This document shows positions 1-7,899 of a stretch of 40,153 nt of DNA, piece after piece. Position numbers and translations under genes: made by a program. The DNA is from an uncultured Clostridia bacterium (GTDB lineage: Bacteria > Bacillota > Clostridia > Oscillospirales > Oscillospiraceae): positions 1-40,153 of the forward strand of contig CANBCW010000012.1 of the NCBI GenBank assembly GCA_947367115.1, read 5' to 3'. Positions within the stretch are counted from its first letter, which is position 1. Each line of letters begins with the position of its first letter. The notes beneath the pieces are model-generated. The model worked only from the letters and a program-made list of their open reading frames with translations. It made no database searches and was not told the origin of the DNA.

Positions 1-40
1 CATACTTTTGTCGAAAACTAAAGAAAACCTTAAGAAACGC

Positions 41-70
41 AAAATCCCCCGATGCTTTTGCATCGGGGGA
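41..70 (-). terminator. Intrinsic terminator of rny
   Basis: A perfect 10-bp stem (CCCCCGATGC on the plus strand) with a 4-nt loop lies just past the rny stop codon. On the minus strand it is followed by a short T-rich run (ATTTTGCGTTTCTT). Confidence 0.85.
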
Positions 71-79
71 TCGAAGAAT

Positions 80-1633
80 TTACTTTGCGTATTCCACAGC
101 CTTGGTCTCGCGGATGACGTTGACCTTGATCTGACCGGGATATTCCAGCTCAGCCTCGATCTTCTTGGCAATGTCCCGCGCCAGCAGGATCATATTGTCC
201 TCCGTGACCACCTCGGGCTTGACCATGATGCGAACCTCGCGGCCTGCCTGAATGGCGAAAGCCTTCTCAACGCCGGGCCAGGAGCCGGTCAGCTCCTCCA
301 GCTTCTGCAGACGGCGGATGTAATTCTCCACATTCTCACGGCGGGCACCGGGTCGAGCCGCGGACACCGCGTCGGCGGCCTGAATCAGCACGGCGATAAC
401 GGTCTTGGGCTCCACATCACCATGGTGCGCCTCAATAGCATTGACCACCACAGGATTTTCCTTGTACTTCCGAGCCAGATCCGCGCCCAGCTGGACGTGG
501 CTGCCCTCAACCTCATGGTCAATGGCCTTACCCAAGTCATGCAGCAGACCTGCACGCTTTGCCAGCGCCACATCCACGCCCAGCTCGGAGGCCATCAGGC
601 CGGCGATATGGGAAACCTCGATGGAGTGGTTCAGCACATTCTGACCATAAGAGGTACGGTACTTCTGGCGGCCCAGAATCTTGACCAGTTCGGGGTTCAG
701 GTTGTGAACACCTGTTTCGTAGCAGGCGCGCTCACCCTCCTCACGGATGGTGCGCTCCACCTCACGCTTGGCCTTCTCCACCATATCCTCAATGCGGGTA
801 GGATGGATGCGGCCGTCCTGGATCAGCTTCTCCAGCGCCAGTCGTGCGATCTCCCGGCGGACAGGATCAAAGCTGCTGACCGTGATCGCTTCAGGGGTAT
901 CATCGATGATCAGGTCGACACCGGTGATGGTCTCCAGGGTGCGGATATTCCGACCCTCACGGCCAATGATGCGGCCCTTCATTTCATCGTTGGGCAGAGG
1001 CACCACCGAAACGGTGACCTCAGCCGCGTGATCGGCAGCGCAGCGCTGGATGGCGGTGGAGAGGATCTCCCGCGCCTTTTCATCGGCATCGTCCTTGAGC
1101 TGCTGCTCGATCTCCTTGATCTTCATGGCGGACTCGTGGCGAACCTCGTCCTCCACGCTCTTGAGCAGATGAGCCTTGGCCTGTTCCTGGGTCAGACCGG
1201 AGATCTTCTCCAGGGTCTGCATCTGCGCTTCCTTCAGGCGATTGGCCTCTTCCTGGGTCTGAGCAACGGCGGCCAGCTTTCTGGACAGCTCCTCCTCCTT
1301 CTTTTCAAAGGCCTCAGTCTTCTTGTCCAGGGTGGTTTCCTTCTGCTCTAACCGGCGCTCCTGCTTGGAAAGCTCAGCACGGCGCTCTTTAACTTCCTTT
1401 TCGTACTCTGTGCGTGATTTATGGATCTCGTCCTTGGCTTCGAGCAGCATTTCTTTCTTTCTGCTCTCGCCGCCGCGGATGGCTTCGTTAATGATTCGGG
1501 TCGCTTCTGCCTCAGCAGAGCCGATTTCCCGCTCGGCTACCCTCTTGCGGTAGGTCATGCCGACGACAAATCCAATGGCAATGCCCACAGCGGCAGCAAC
1601 AATGATCAAAATAATCGCGAGAATTTTGTCCAT
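80..1633 (-). CDS. rny: Ribonuclease Y
   Basis: Membrane-anchored endoribonuclease that starts mRNA decay in Firmicutes. At 517 aa it has the usual family length. It has an N-terminal membrane segment (residues about 4-28), then a long charged coiled coil (about 30-200). A KH RNA-binding domain carries the [10 protein letters not shown] loop at 220-229, and an HD phosphohydrolase domain carries the His-Asp pair at 365-366 (LLHDLGKA). The ATG start is supported by a strong aaggaggtg about 15 nt upstream. A good sigma-A promoter lies about 215 bp upstream, so the mRNA has a long leader with GC-rich dyads whose role is unknown. It is monocistronic, ends in its own terminator, and is divergent from the AIM24 gene. 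The assignment is very secure from domain order. Confidence 0.98.
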   Translation of the reverse strand: MDKILAIILIIVAAAVGIAIGFVVGMTYRKRVAEREIGSAEAEATRIINEAIRGGESRKKEMLLEAKDEIHKSRTEYEKEVKERRAELSKQERRLEQKETTLDKKTEAFEKKEEELSRKLAAVAQTQEEANRLKEAQMQTLEKISGLTQEQAKAHLLKSVEDEVRHESAMKIKEIEQQLKDDADEKAREILSTAIQRCAADHAAEVTVSVVPLPNDEMKGRIIGREGRNIRTLETITGVDLIIDDTPEAITVSSFDPVRREIARLALEKLIQDGRIHPTRIEDMVEKAKREVERTIREEGERACYETGVHNLNPELVKILGRQKYRTSYGQNVLNHSIEVSHIAGLMASELGVDVALAKRAGLLHDLGKAIDHEVEGSHVQLGADLARKYKENPVVVNAIEAHHGDVEPKTVIAVLIQAADAVSAARPGARRENVENYIRRLQKLEELTGSWPGVEKAFAIQAGREVRIMVKPEVVTEDNMILLARDIAKKIEAELEYPGQIKVNVIRETKAVEYAK

Positions 1634-1847
1634 AATTTAAGCAACGCACCTCCTTCTTTAAAAATAGGCTTCGCCGAAGGGGTGGCGCAAATGGGCCACA
1701 GGTGTAAAATTGGCAAATCAGCCGCCACGCGGGCGGCAAGTGTCAAAACGCCATGCGGCGCAAAAACGCATCTTACCCCGGCATCAGCCGGTTATCATGA
1801 AACGCGCCCAGAGGAAAAACTGGGGCAGCGTACACCATACCGCATAT

Positions 1848-1876
1848 ATTTTACTCAGAGTCGTGCGGAATGTCAA
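1848..1876 (-). promoter_or_regulatory. Sigma-A promoter for rny
   Basis: Minus strand: TTGACA (1871-1876), 17-bp spacer, TAAAAT (1848-1853). It implies an approximately 210-nt 5' leader. The 1634-2017 intergenic interval (384 bp) holds this promoter, the rny ribosome site, GC-rich short dyads around 1720-1770, and the divergent AIM24 promoter. No gene is seen in it. Confidence 0.8.
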
Positions 1877-1951
1877 GTATTATAGAACAAAAATTCACGG
1901 AAAAACCGCGTGCTTTTCGACATTCAGCCCAAAAGCGCCATTCATTTTACA

Positions 1952-1980
1952 TTGACAAGCGCATTGGCGCATGGTAAAAT
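1952..1980 (+). promoter_or_regulatory. Sigma-A promoter for the AIM24-family gene
   Basis: TTGACA (1952-1957), 17-bp spacer, TAAAAT (1975-1980), about 38 bp before the start codon. The -10 context (GGTAAAATGAAT) recurs loosely at the far right end of the window near 40090. Confidence 0.82.
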
Positions 1981-2017
1981 GAATACCGATCCCGATTTGG
2001 AAAGGACGTAATATTTT

Positions 2018-2788
2018 ATGTATACGATTAGTAATTTTATCAATAACGACGACATCAAGAGACTGGACAGCATGGGCGCTTTCCAGGTCATCGAATATCA
2101 GCGCGATCTGAGCGTTATGCCCGGCGACGCGCAGCTGGCATACTACTGTAATGCCATGAACGTTCGCAAGCGTCAGGTGCTGTGCAACGTGTCCATGTCC
2201 CCTGTCACGGTTCAGGCCGGCGCGATGCAGTGGATGGTGGGCAATGTGAACGCCACCACCGGTGTCAAGGGCGTAGGTGATCTGTTCGGTAAGGCTCTGC
2301 GCGGCAGTGTCACCGGCGAATCCGCCATCAAGCCTGAATACACCGGCAGCGGTCTGCTGGTTCTGGAGCCTACTTATAAGCACATTCTGCTGATCGACGT
2401 AGCGCAGTGGGGCGGTTCCATCGTCCTGGACGATGGCCTGTTCTTGGCCTGTGAGTCCAGCCTGACCCACAAAACCGTCGCCCGCTCCAACTTCTCCTCC
2501 GCCGTTGCCGGCGGGGAAGGTCTGTTCAATCTGGGCATTCAGGGTAACGGCATTCTGTGTCTGGAGTCCCGCTGCCCCAAGGAGGAACTGATTGAGATCA
2601 CGCTGGAAAACGATGTTCTGAAAATCGACGGCAATATGGCAATTGCCTGGAGCGGCAGCCTGAGCTTCACAGTTGAACGCTCCGGCAAATCCCTGATCGG
2701 CTCTGCCGCCTCCGGCGAGGGTCTGGTCAATGTCTATCGCGGCACCGGCAAGGTTCTGATGGCTCCCGTTCGCGACGGCATCGTTTGA
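2018..2788 (+). CDS. AIM24 family protein
   Basis: 256-aa soluble protein recognised as AIM24/TerD-like β-barrel family (COG2013). The central glycine-rich stretch (residues about 65-110: AMQWMVGNV, GVKGVGDLFGKAL) and the late VERSGKSLIGSAASGEGLVNVYRGTGKVLMAP region (given in pieces: SGEGLVN, YRGTGKVLMAP) are typical. The molecular function of bacterial members is not established. The start is ATG with aaagga about 10 nt upstream and a clean sigma-A promoter. It is a single-gene unit, followed by a GC-rich hairpin and then by the tRNA-Leu-like scars. It looks like the last core gene before the accessory hot spot. Confidence 0.85.
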   Translation: MYTISNFINNDDIKRLDSMGAFQVIEYQRDLSVMPGDAQLAYYCNAMNVRKRQVLCNVSMSPVTVQAGAMQWMVGNVNATTGVKGVGDLFGKALRGSVTGESAIKPEYTGSGLLVLEPTYKHILLIDVAQWGGSIVLDDGLFLACESSLTHKTVARSNFSSAVAGGEGLFNLGIQGNGILCLESRCPKEELIEITLENDVLKIDGNMAIAWSGSLSFTVERSGKSLIGSAASGEGLVNVYRGTGKVLMAPVRDGIV

Positions 2789-2798
2789 TGAAAAACAA

Positions 2799-2820
2799 CG
2801 CGGCAGGGCAGCCTGCCGCG
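2799..2820 (+). terminator. GC-rich hairpin after the AIM24 gene
   Basis: Perfect 9-bp stem CGCGGCAGG/CCTGCCGCG with a 4-nt loop, 10 bp after the stop codon. There is no T-tract, so it may act as a weak terminator or an mRNA 3' stabiliser. Confidence 0.5.
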
Positions 2821-2826
2821 CCACAC

Positions 2827-2890
2827 GCGGGCATGGTGGAATTGGTAGACTCGGTGGATTTAGGTGCTGACACCTCAGTGAAGGTTTTTT
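2827..2890 (+). pseudogene. 5' fragment of a tRNA-Leu-like gene
   Basis: The first 39 nt match the 5' half of the intact tRNA-Leu at 3911 with one substitution: acceptor GCGGGCA, D-arm GGTGGAATTGGTAGACTC, GTGGATTTAGGT. The sequence then diverges (GCTG..ACCTCA.TGAAGG) and stops matching a tRNA in the T-loop. There is no 3' acceptor strand or CCA. It is read as a truncated or decayed tRNA. Confidence 0.7.
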
Positions 2891-2909
2891 GCATAGTTGC
2901 AAATTGAAA

Positions 2910-2978
2910 GTGGAAAGTTGAAAGTGTAAAAACTTCAAAGGAGAATTAACTTCCCACTTTACACTTTCAACTTTCAAC
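2910..2978. repeat. 21-bp inverted repeat between the tRNA fragments
   Basis: Arms 2910-2930 and 2958-2978 (core GAAAGTGTAAA / TTTACACTTTC) pair over 21 bp with one mismatch around a 27-nt loop. The arms are purine-rich/pyrimidine-rich, with the motif GAAAGT repeated. No T-tract follows, so a palindromic interspersed element is more likely than a terminator. Confidence 0.65.
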
Positions 2979-2987
2979 TAAGTATAT

Positions 2988-3049
2988 GCGGGCGTGGTGG
3001 AATTGGACAACTTCGTGGATTTCGGCGCTGTTACCTCATTGAAGGTTTT
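2988..3049 (+). pseudogene. Second 5' fragment of a tRNA-Leu-like gene
   Basis: GCGGGCGTGGTGGAATTGG followed by a D-arm with changes, then GTGGATTTCGG, then the same GCTG..ACCTCA.TGAAGGTTTT tail as the copy at 2827. It stops at the same T-loop position. No 3' half is present, so it is not expected to be a functional tRNA. Confidence 0.68.
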
Positions 3050-3061
3050 GGGGGTATATTA

Positions 3062-3817
3062 ATGAAGCGATGGATTTTGGCAATTGTTAGCATGGTCACA
3101 CTACTGCACTTGACTGCCTGCGGTTCGACAGTGAAAACCAACATCCCCACAGACACCTATGATCTGGTATATGATATGCGCAATTATGACCACTTTGCGG
3201 ATATTTTTTATGAGAAAACCACGGACGAATGGGAAACCATGGGTGCGTACACCATTCTTCTGAATGGGCTCCACACCCCCGTACTTGTGGGGATGAACGG
3301 GATGGATGTTCTGTCTGTCCGTGCATACGGTCAATGCGTGGAGCTGGGAACAGACGGATCTGTGTACCAAGACTCTTCCCCTGTTGATATCCGCTCAACG
3401 CAGAATGCCGTCGTAGTCAATCTGACTTGGGATTACGATGGAGAAACCATCATTCTGACAGAAGATCAGTCTTACAAATTCCAGCGGGAGGGAGATATTT
3501 CCACCCAGGTTTTTGTGCAAGAGGACGGCACCTTTGCGTATCGTCGTTATTGGGGCGAATATATTACTTCTTTTGAGCATTGGGATACCGCACCGCTGGA
3601 ACTTTGCACCAGTCGGGATCACTTTCTTTACGAAACCGGTCGTGCTGAGATTGTAAACGGGGAAATGGTTCTGGAACCCGAAAATACCGTTACTGTATCG
3701 GACGAATATGATCTGGATGAGATGTTCGCCGAAGCCAAGGCTTCCGGAAAGTTTGAAGAATACGAATCCGTAGATGCATTACTGACTGCCAATCAAGCCA
3801 GAGCCAGTGAAACATAA
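3062..3817 (+). CDS. Hypothetical secreted lipoprotein
   Basis: 251 aa. An N-terminal signal (residues 1-19, KR then hydrophobic) ends in a lipobox LTAC with Cys20, so lipid anchoring to the outer face of the membrane is expected. The mature part is rich in aromatic and acidic residues, with no motif I recognise; it looks like a small β-rich domain (VVVNLTWDYDGETIIL) followed by a charged C-terminal helix. The ATG start is 8-12 nt after a GGGGG run. It sits between two tRNA-Leu relics and the intact tRNA-Leu, so it is probably an acquired gene. A short hairpin (GCAGGT..ACCTG then TTTTATA) follows the stop. Confidence 0.75.
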   Translation: MKRWILAIVSMVTLLHLTACGSTVKTNIPTDTYDLVYDMRNYDHFADIFYEKTTDEWETMGAYTILLNGLHTPVLVGMNGMDVLSVRAYGQCVELGTDGSVYQDSSPVDIRSTQNAVVVNLTWDYDGETIILTEDQSYKFQREGDISTQVFVQEDGTFAYRRYWGEYITSFEHWDTAPLELCTSRDHFLYETGRAEIVNGEMVLEPENTVTVSDEYDLDEMFAEAKASGKFEEYESVDALLTANQARASET

Positions 3818-3910
3818 AAAGCAGGTTCACCTGTTTTATAAATGTGGATCAAGCGAAACGCTCCACCTCGGTTGCCTCACCGTGTAAAAATCAGAGGCAC
3901 AACTCAATAT

Positions 3911-3993
3911 GCGGGCGTGGTGGAATTGGTAGACTCGGTGGATTTAGGTTCCACTGCTTCGGCGTGCAGGTTCGAGTCCTGTCACCCGCACCA
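3911..3993 (+). tRNA. tRNA-Leu(UAG)
   Basis: 83 nt including encoded CCA. The acceptor is GCGGGCG/CACCCGC, the anticodon stem GTGGA/TCCAC encloses loop TTTAGGT with anticodon TAG, and a class II variable arm (TGCTTCGGCG) precedes T-arm GCAGG-TTCGAGT-CCTGT. The acceptor has one C6·A67 mismatch. The displaced 3' ends elsewhere in the window read TGCCCGC and would pair fully (G7·U66 wobble). This suggests the present 3' end was brought in by an integrating element. Confidence 0.92.
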
Positions 3994-3995
3994 AA

Positions 3996-4038
3996 AAATC
4001 CGAATTAGCCATCGTTGCCAATTCGGATTTATTTTTTT
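3996..4038 (+). terminator. Terminator after tRNA-Leu
   Basis: 11-bp stem AAATCCGAATT/AATTCGGATTT with a 13-nt loop, then ATTTTTTT. A related terminator with the same AATCCGAA core follows the displaced tRNA end at 16828. Confidence 0.88.
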
Positions 4039-4189
4039 AATTTCTTCTTATATGCCATGAAATTTCGCGTCTAGTGTCGATAGAATGAATTAAACTGCAT
4101 TTTTCTACATATGTGTCGAAATCACGAAATAAAATCCTTGGCAAACGGAAAGTTATTTGATAGAATACGCCATGAAAGGAGTGATAGAC

Positions 4190-5485
4190 ATGGCAAACAC
4201 AATCTTGAAGTCCTTGTACGCTGAGAATTTTGCCTCTTTCGCAGAGCAGGTGGTATTCACAACGGAAATTGACCCCAGCAAAAAAGAGCACCTTGACAAT
4301 ACATTTGGAGTTGAAGACACTAGGTTCAACAAGGTTTCATTCCTGTATGGAGCCAACGGATCCGGCAAAACCTTCTTTTGTAAAATTCTCCGTGAAATCC
4401 AGCGACTTCTGATGTTTTCGCCGCTAACCGCCACAAACAACGCTGAATTTCTCGCTCTTCCCCAATTCAAGGGATTAGATGCTCCTGTTCGGCCTTTCGC
4501 ATTCGGTACAGAGTATCAGGACCGGCCAACCTTCTTTGGTATCGATATGGTTCTTGATGGAGTCACATATCACTATGAGTTCGGTGTGCGAGGGAAGGCA
4601 ATCGAATCAGAAGTTCTTACCAAGAAGTACCGCAGAACAGAAAAACTGCTCGAGCGGACGTCTCCGTCGCACAAAGATATTACAGTTCGATCCGAGTTGA
4701 AGGATTTCGAAAACGCAAAGTATCGGGTCAAAGAGGAGGCATTGTGCCTTCCGGTGGCAGCACTGCACAACAATGAACTGGCCTCAAAAATCGTTACGGC
4801 GATAAGGAACATTCAAGTCGTCAGTATGACTGCGGCGAGAATTGCTCCCGTACATGCCAAGGAATCCTTTTCTGAAGAACGGCTGAGAAAGTACTTGGCG
4901 ATTCTTCAAAAAGCGGATCCCACACTCCGCAATATTAGCGTTTCTTTGGAGGAGCAAGAGGTTGGTCGGCAGAAGGTTGATGTTGATGATTTTGAAAACC
5001 GTGAAATCATTGCTATGAAAACCGTTGTGGGTATAAATACAGTTCATACCATTGATGAAGACGGTACTTCCACCGAGGGTGCGCCAATTTCGTTTTTCGC
5101 TGACGAATCTCTGGGAACCGTAAAGCTGTTCACAGCGCTTCCTTACCTTTTTAATGTTTTGGAGTCTGGCGGAGTGCTAGTGGTAGATGAGCTTGAAAAC
5201 GGATTGCACCTGTCTCTTGCAAAGGAAATTATTTCCCTCTTTACCAATGAACGGACAAACCCTAACAACGCCCAGCTTATCTGCACATCACACCAACCCC
5301 TCTTGTTGGATGGCAACTACCGTAGGGACCAGGTGTGGGTCGCACACAAAGACTCGCATGGCAAGTGCCAGCTACAGCGAATGAGCGAGTATAAAACCCC
5401 TCGTGCCAAGGTTAATTTGACCAATCGCATTATTGAGGGAGCTCTGGGATGTAATCCCGAACTGTTCTTTGACAACAACACATAA
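4190..5485 (+). CDS. AAA family ATPase (COG1106/AbiL-RloA-like)
   Basis: 431-aa SMC/OLD-like ATPase. Walker A GANGSGKT is at residues 54-61. Around residue 328 is a Walker B/signature region LVVDELENGLHLSL, and TSHQPLLLD follows as the switch histidine. The part between them is helical and less conserved. Proteins of this type often occur in abortive-infection or retron-like defence systems, usually with a partner nuclease or toprim protein. No partner such as RloB lies next to it here, so a defence role is inferred only. The start at 4190 is preferred over an upstream in-frame codon because AAAGGAG sits at ideal spacing. It directly follows the tRNA-Leu terminator, so it is first in the integrated segment. 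Confidence 0.8.
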   Translation: MANTILKSLYAENFASFAEQVVFTTEIDPSKKEHLDNTFGVEDTRFNKVSFLYGANGSGKTFFCKILREIQRLLMFSPLTATNNAEFLALPQFKGLDAPVRPFAFGTEYQDRPTFFGIDMVLDGVTYHYEFGVRGKAIESEVLTKKYRRTEKLLERTSPSHKDITVRSELKDFENAKYRVKEEALCLPVAALHNNELASKIVTAIRNIQVVSMTAARIAPVHAKESFSEERLRKYLAILQKADPTLRNISVSLEEQEVGRQKVDVDDFENREIIAMKTVVGINTVHTIDEDGTSTEGAPISFFADESLGTVKLFTALPYLFNVLESGGVLVVDELENGLHLSLAKEIISLFTNERTNPNNAQLICTSHQPLLLDGNYRRDQVWVAHKDSHGKCQLQRMSEYKTPRAKVNLTNRIIEGALGCNPELFFDNNT

Positions 5486-5550
5486 CCCAGTGAAAAAGAC
5501 AAGACACCAAGCTCAGCTTGGTGCCCTGCGGGGTGACAGCAGCACTTGGT

Positions 5551-5588
5551 CGTGGTATACTGTCTGGTAGCGCGTTCATTATACCACG
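5551..5588. repeat. 9-bp inverted repeat upstream of the TIR cassette
   Basis: CGTGGTATA (5551-5559) and TATACCACG (5580-5588) are perfect inverted copies separated by 20 nt. Another palindrome (CACCAAGC..GCTTGGTG) lies just before it. They could be operators or transcript structures of the small-gene cassette starting at 5707. Confidence 0.5.
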
Positions 5589-5706
5589 CTGATTTCCCAA
5601 TTGCAATACCAAACTGCACCCAGAAAGGGATAAAAAACGCAGGCTTTTTCTCTGTATGTGAGTAAATATAGACTACATCATATTTCCATAAGAGAGGTAT
5701 TGCATT

Positions 5707-5814
5707 ATGAAGATTAAATATTCTTATTACACCTGCCGTTGCGGCAGACGCGTTATTCCCCTGACCAACCCTTGTAGATGTCCACATTGTGGGCGTGTCA
5801 CTCGTTTGAGATGA
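5707..5814 (+). CDS. Tiny zinc-ribbon-like protein
   Basis: A 35-codon ORF with two Cys pairs, CRCG and CRCPHCG, spaced like a miniature zinc ribbon, in an otherwise Arg-rich basic peptide. GAGAGG lies about 10 nt before the ATG. It ends 10 bp before the DUF2188 gene, so the two are probably cotranscribed with the TIR gene. Metal or nucleic-acid binding is likely from the residues. Its cellular role is unknown, and it is short enough to be missed by automated gene calling. Confidence 0.6.
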   Translation: MKIKYSYYTCRCGRRVIPLTNPCRCPHCGRVTRLR

Positions 5815-5824
5815 GGTGTGTGCC

Positions 5825-6049
5825 ATGGGTAAGAATCAGCATGTTACGCCGCATCCTGACGGATGCTGGCAGGTAAAAGGTGAGGGTAACACCCGGGCAA
5901 CGGCTCGGACTACCACACAGAAGGAAGCTATCGGGATTGCCCGTGAGATTTCCCGGAACCAAGGCTCCGAATTGGTTATCCATCGCCCTAATGGGCAAAT
6001 CAGGGACAAGGATTCTCATGGACGGGACTCCTTCCCGCCGAGAGGCTAA
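5825..6049 (+). CDS. DUF2188 domain protein
   Basis: 74-aa protein. The pattern H-V-T-P-H-P-D-G-x-W-Q-V-K, ATARTTTQKEAI, then LVIHRPNGQIRDKDSHGRD is the DUF2188 signature. Family members are small single-domain proteins of unknown function, often adjacent to restriction, toxin or signalling genes. The start ATG at 5825 is chosen because GAGGTG lies about 8 nt upstream. It sits between the zinc-ribbon peptide and the TIR protein with short gaps, suggesting an operon of three genes. Confidence 0.8.
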   Translation: MGKNQHVTPHPDGCWQVKGEGNTRATARTTTQKEAIGIAREISRNQGSELVIHRPNGQIRDKDSHGRDSFPPRG

Positions 6050-6115
6050 CACATCCGAGGGGGTATGCTTTACGCATGCCCCCATTATTATTTAGTGAAA
6101 GTACAGGAGGTACAT

Positions 6116-7003
6116 ATGTCAGTTGAACAGTATCAGCGCAGCGTGAACTCCTTGGATAAGGATATCGCCGCCTTAGAGAAGAAAAAAGCAGAAGTGGATA
6201 AGAAGTGTGCCGAACTGAGCAAGAAAATCAGCTCCACCGAAAAAAGTATTACCCCACGGACATCTGCTTCCACTACCGTAAGTAAGTTAAAGCAGATTTC
6301 CAGTTGGGAGAGTGACCGCGCAAAAAAGTCGGCTGAAAGTGCTGATTTGGGGAAGAAGATTGCAGACAAGCGGCAGAAGCGTAACGACGCATATCTGAAG
6401 CTGCAGAAAGCACAGCAGGATGAGCAGAAGAAGCAGGATCGCCAGATGAAAAACATACAAGCCAGCTACGAAAGCAGGATTTCCCAGCTGCAGCATCTGT
6501 CTATTCCCAGTAGTGTTCATAGAGGTAGTAGCAATGCTGGTGCTATGACCGAGGATGCACAGTACGATGTTTTTGTTTCCCATGCATGGGAGGATAAGGA
6601 ATCCTTTGCTGACGAATTCGTTGAAGAATTGCGAAAGCTGGATCTACGCGTGTGGTATGACACCAGCCAGATTAAGTGGGGTGACTCCATGAGAGCAAAA
6701 ATTGATGACGGCTTGAAAAAATCTCGGTTCGGCGTGGTTATCCTGTCTCCTGACTATATCAAGGAAGGAAAGTACTGGACTAAAGCGGAACTGGATGGTC
6801 TTTTCCAACTCGAAAGTATCAATGGGAAGATGTTACTCCCCGTGTGGCACAATTTGACCAAGAAAGAAGTAATGGCTTACAGTCCGATTATCGCCGGAAA
6901 ACTGGCGATGAACACAGCATCCATGACGCCTACCGAAATTGCTGAGGAATTTGCCAAACTTCTGGAGGTGGAGCCACAAGCTACCGTATCAGCAAACGAA
7001 TGA
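6116..7003 (+). CDS. Coiled-coil TIR-domain protein
   Basis: 295 aa. Residues 1-130 form a highly charged Lys/Glu coiled coil, followed by a Ser/Gly linker. Residues about 149-260 are a TIR domain: YDVFVSHAWEDK, then RVWYDTSQIKWGDSMRAKIDDGLKKS, and WTKAEL with the likely catalytic Glu at about 225. Bacterial TIR domains commonly hydrolyse NAD+ or make cyclic ADP-ribose signals in anti-phage immunity; this activity is inferred from family. The coiled coil could drive oligomerisation or sensing. The start is set by a perfect AGGAGG 6 nt before ATG 6116. It is the last gene of the cassette that begins at 5707. Confidence 0.88.
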   Translation: MSVEQYQRSVNSLDKDIAALEKKKAEVDKKCAELSKKISSTEKSITPRTSASTTVSKLKQISSWESDRAKKSAESADLGKKIADKRQKRNDAYLKLQKAQQDEQKKQDRQMKNIQASYESRISQLQHLSIPSSVHRGSSNAGAMTEDAQYDVFVSHAWEDKESFADEFVEELRKLDLRVWYDTSQIKWGDSMRAKIDDGLKKSRFGVVILSPDYIKEGKYWTKAELDGLFQLESINGKMLLPVWHNLTKKEVMAYSPIIAGKLAMNTASMTPTEIAEEFAKLLEVEPQATVSANE

Positions 7004-7255
7004 TTCTAAATCGGAGCACAGAACCATGAGGATCACATTATGATTCCCATGGTCTTGCCCATAAGAGAGGAAAGAAAATGAATAAAGAAAAAAGTTTAGT
7101 AATCTTTGATTAGGGCTTGCTAAAATTTTACACATCTGACAGCTCCGTTGTTAAAAACGTTATAGCTTATTTATCAAAAAAGGATGCAATATAAGGACTA
7201 TAAACATTGTCCAAAGCCTTATTAGCCCCGCTCTTTGGGGCAGAGGCAGCAAAGA
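7004..7255 (+). other. Low-GC interval with a truncated RBS-ORF
   Basis: No substantial gene is seen. A strong ribosome site (AGAGGAAAG) precedes an ATG at 7078 that opens only 11 codons (to 7113), which looks like the surviving start of a lost gene. A short stem GCCCC/GGGGC occurs at 7225-7241. Confidence 0.4.
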
Positions 7256-7314
7256 ATGTGTCCCAACTAGGGTAATGTCACTCAGTTAGTGACGCTGCCC
7301 TAGTTGGGACGCAT
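7256..7314. repeat. Long stem-loop with convergent-terminator potential
   Basis: Arms of about 27 nt (left core GTCCCAACTAGGG, right CCCTAGTTGGGAC) pair almost completely around a 5-nt loop, followed by TTTTATA on the plus strand. It lies between the plus-strand TIR gene and the minus-strand pair at 7349-8238. It may be a bidirectional terminator or a small palindromic element. Confidence 0.65.
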
Positions 7315-7348
7315 TTTATATTTGTGTTGATTACATGAAAATGGAAAG

Positions 7349-7888
7349 TTATTTAGAAACAACAAAGCAGTAATGAGCGGGGGCATCATTGCAAACTTTT
7401 AGGGAATCAATTTCTTTCATAACCTCCGGTGTTAGTTCATCGATCCTCATAGAATACTTAACGATCCTTGTATTTGCTCCATCGCCCAGCCATGCCTGCC
7501 ATAATTCGAGATCTCCGGCCTGCTCCAGATGATTCCGAATATATGCGATGATTCTTTCAGCCCTGCCACGGGAGTAATTCCATTCGATATAAACTCGATA
7601 TTGTTTTTGCGTAAATATATCCTCTGTTGCATCATCCAATTCCAGAATACTAAAATCATCGTCCAGTCCACCATCATCGACGGTATTCCTTTCTGTGTCG
7701 ATGGTAATTTCTGTATCTGACCATAACAGAACGCCCGGCTGGTCATGGTTAAACTCCGGTGCAAGCATAAATTCCGGGATGTTCTCCATGCCGATCGCCA
7801 ATGCTTCATTGACGGAAAGCATTTTGTAATGGGGATTTTCGATTTTAGCCAGAGGATAGTCTGACGCAAGATAAAATATTTGGCTCAT
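7349..7888 (-). CDS. Hypothetical protein, downstream member of a pair
   Basis: 179-aa soluble acidic protein without signal peptide or membrane segment. The centre is very Asp-rich (DDGGLDDDFSILELDD), and the C-terminal half has a compact α/β look ending in HYCFVVSK. I do not recognise a family. Its size, acidity and arrangement with the 112-aa neighbour resemble immunity or antitoxin-type proteins in accessory regions, but no toxin lies beside it. It begins 11 bp after the stop of the upstream gene, so the two form one transcription unit. Confidence 0.65.
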   Translation of the reverse strand: MSQIFYLASDYPLAKIENPHYKMLSVNEALAIGMENIPEFMLAPEFNHDQPGVLLWSDTEITIDTERNTVDDGGLDDDFSILELDDATEDIFTQKQYRVYIEWNYSRGRAERIIAYIRNHLEQAGDLELWQAWLGDGANTRIVKYSMRIDELTPEVMKEIDSLKVCNDAPAHYCFVVSK

Positions 7889-7899
7889 TTCATTTCTCC

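Noticed and set aside
2910..2978. Intrinsic terminator
   Set aside because: A strong stem but no T-tract on either strand and a long loop, so it is listed as an inverted repeat.
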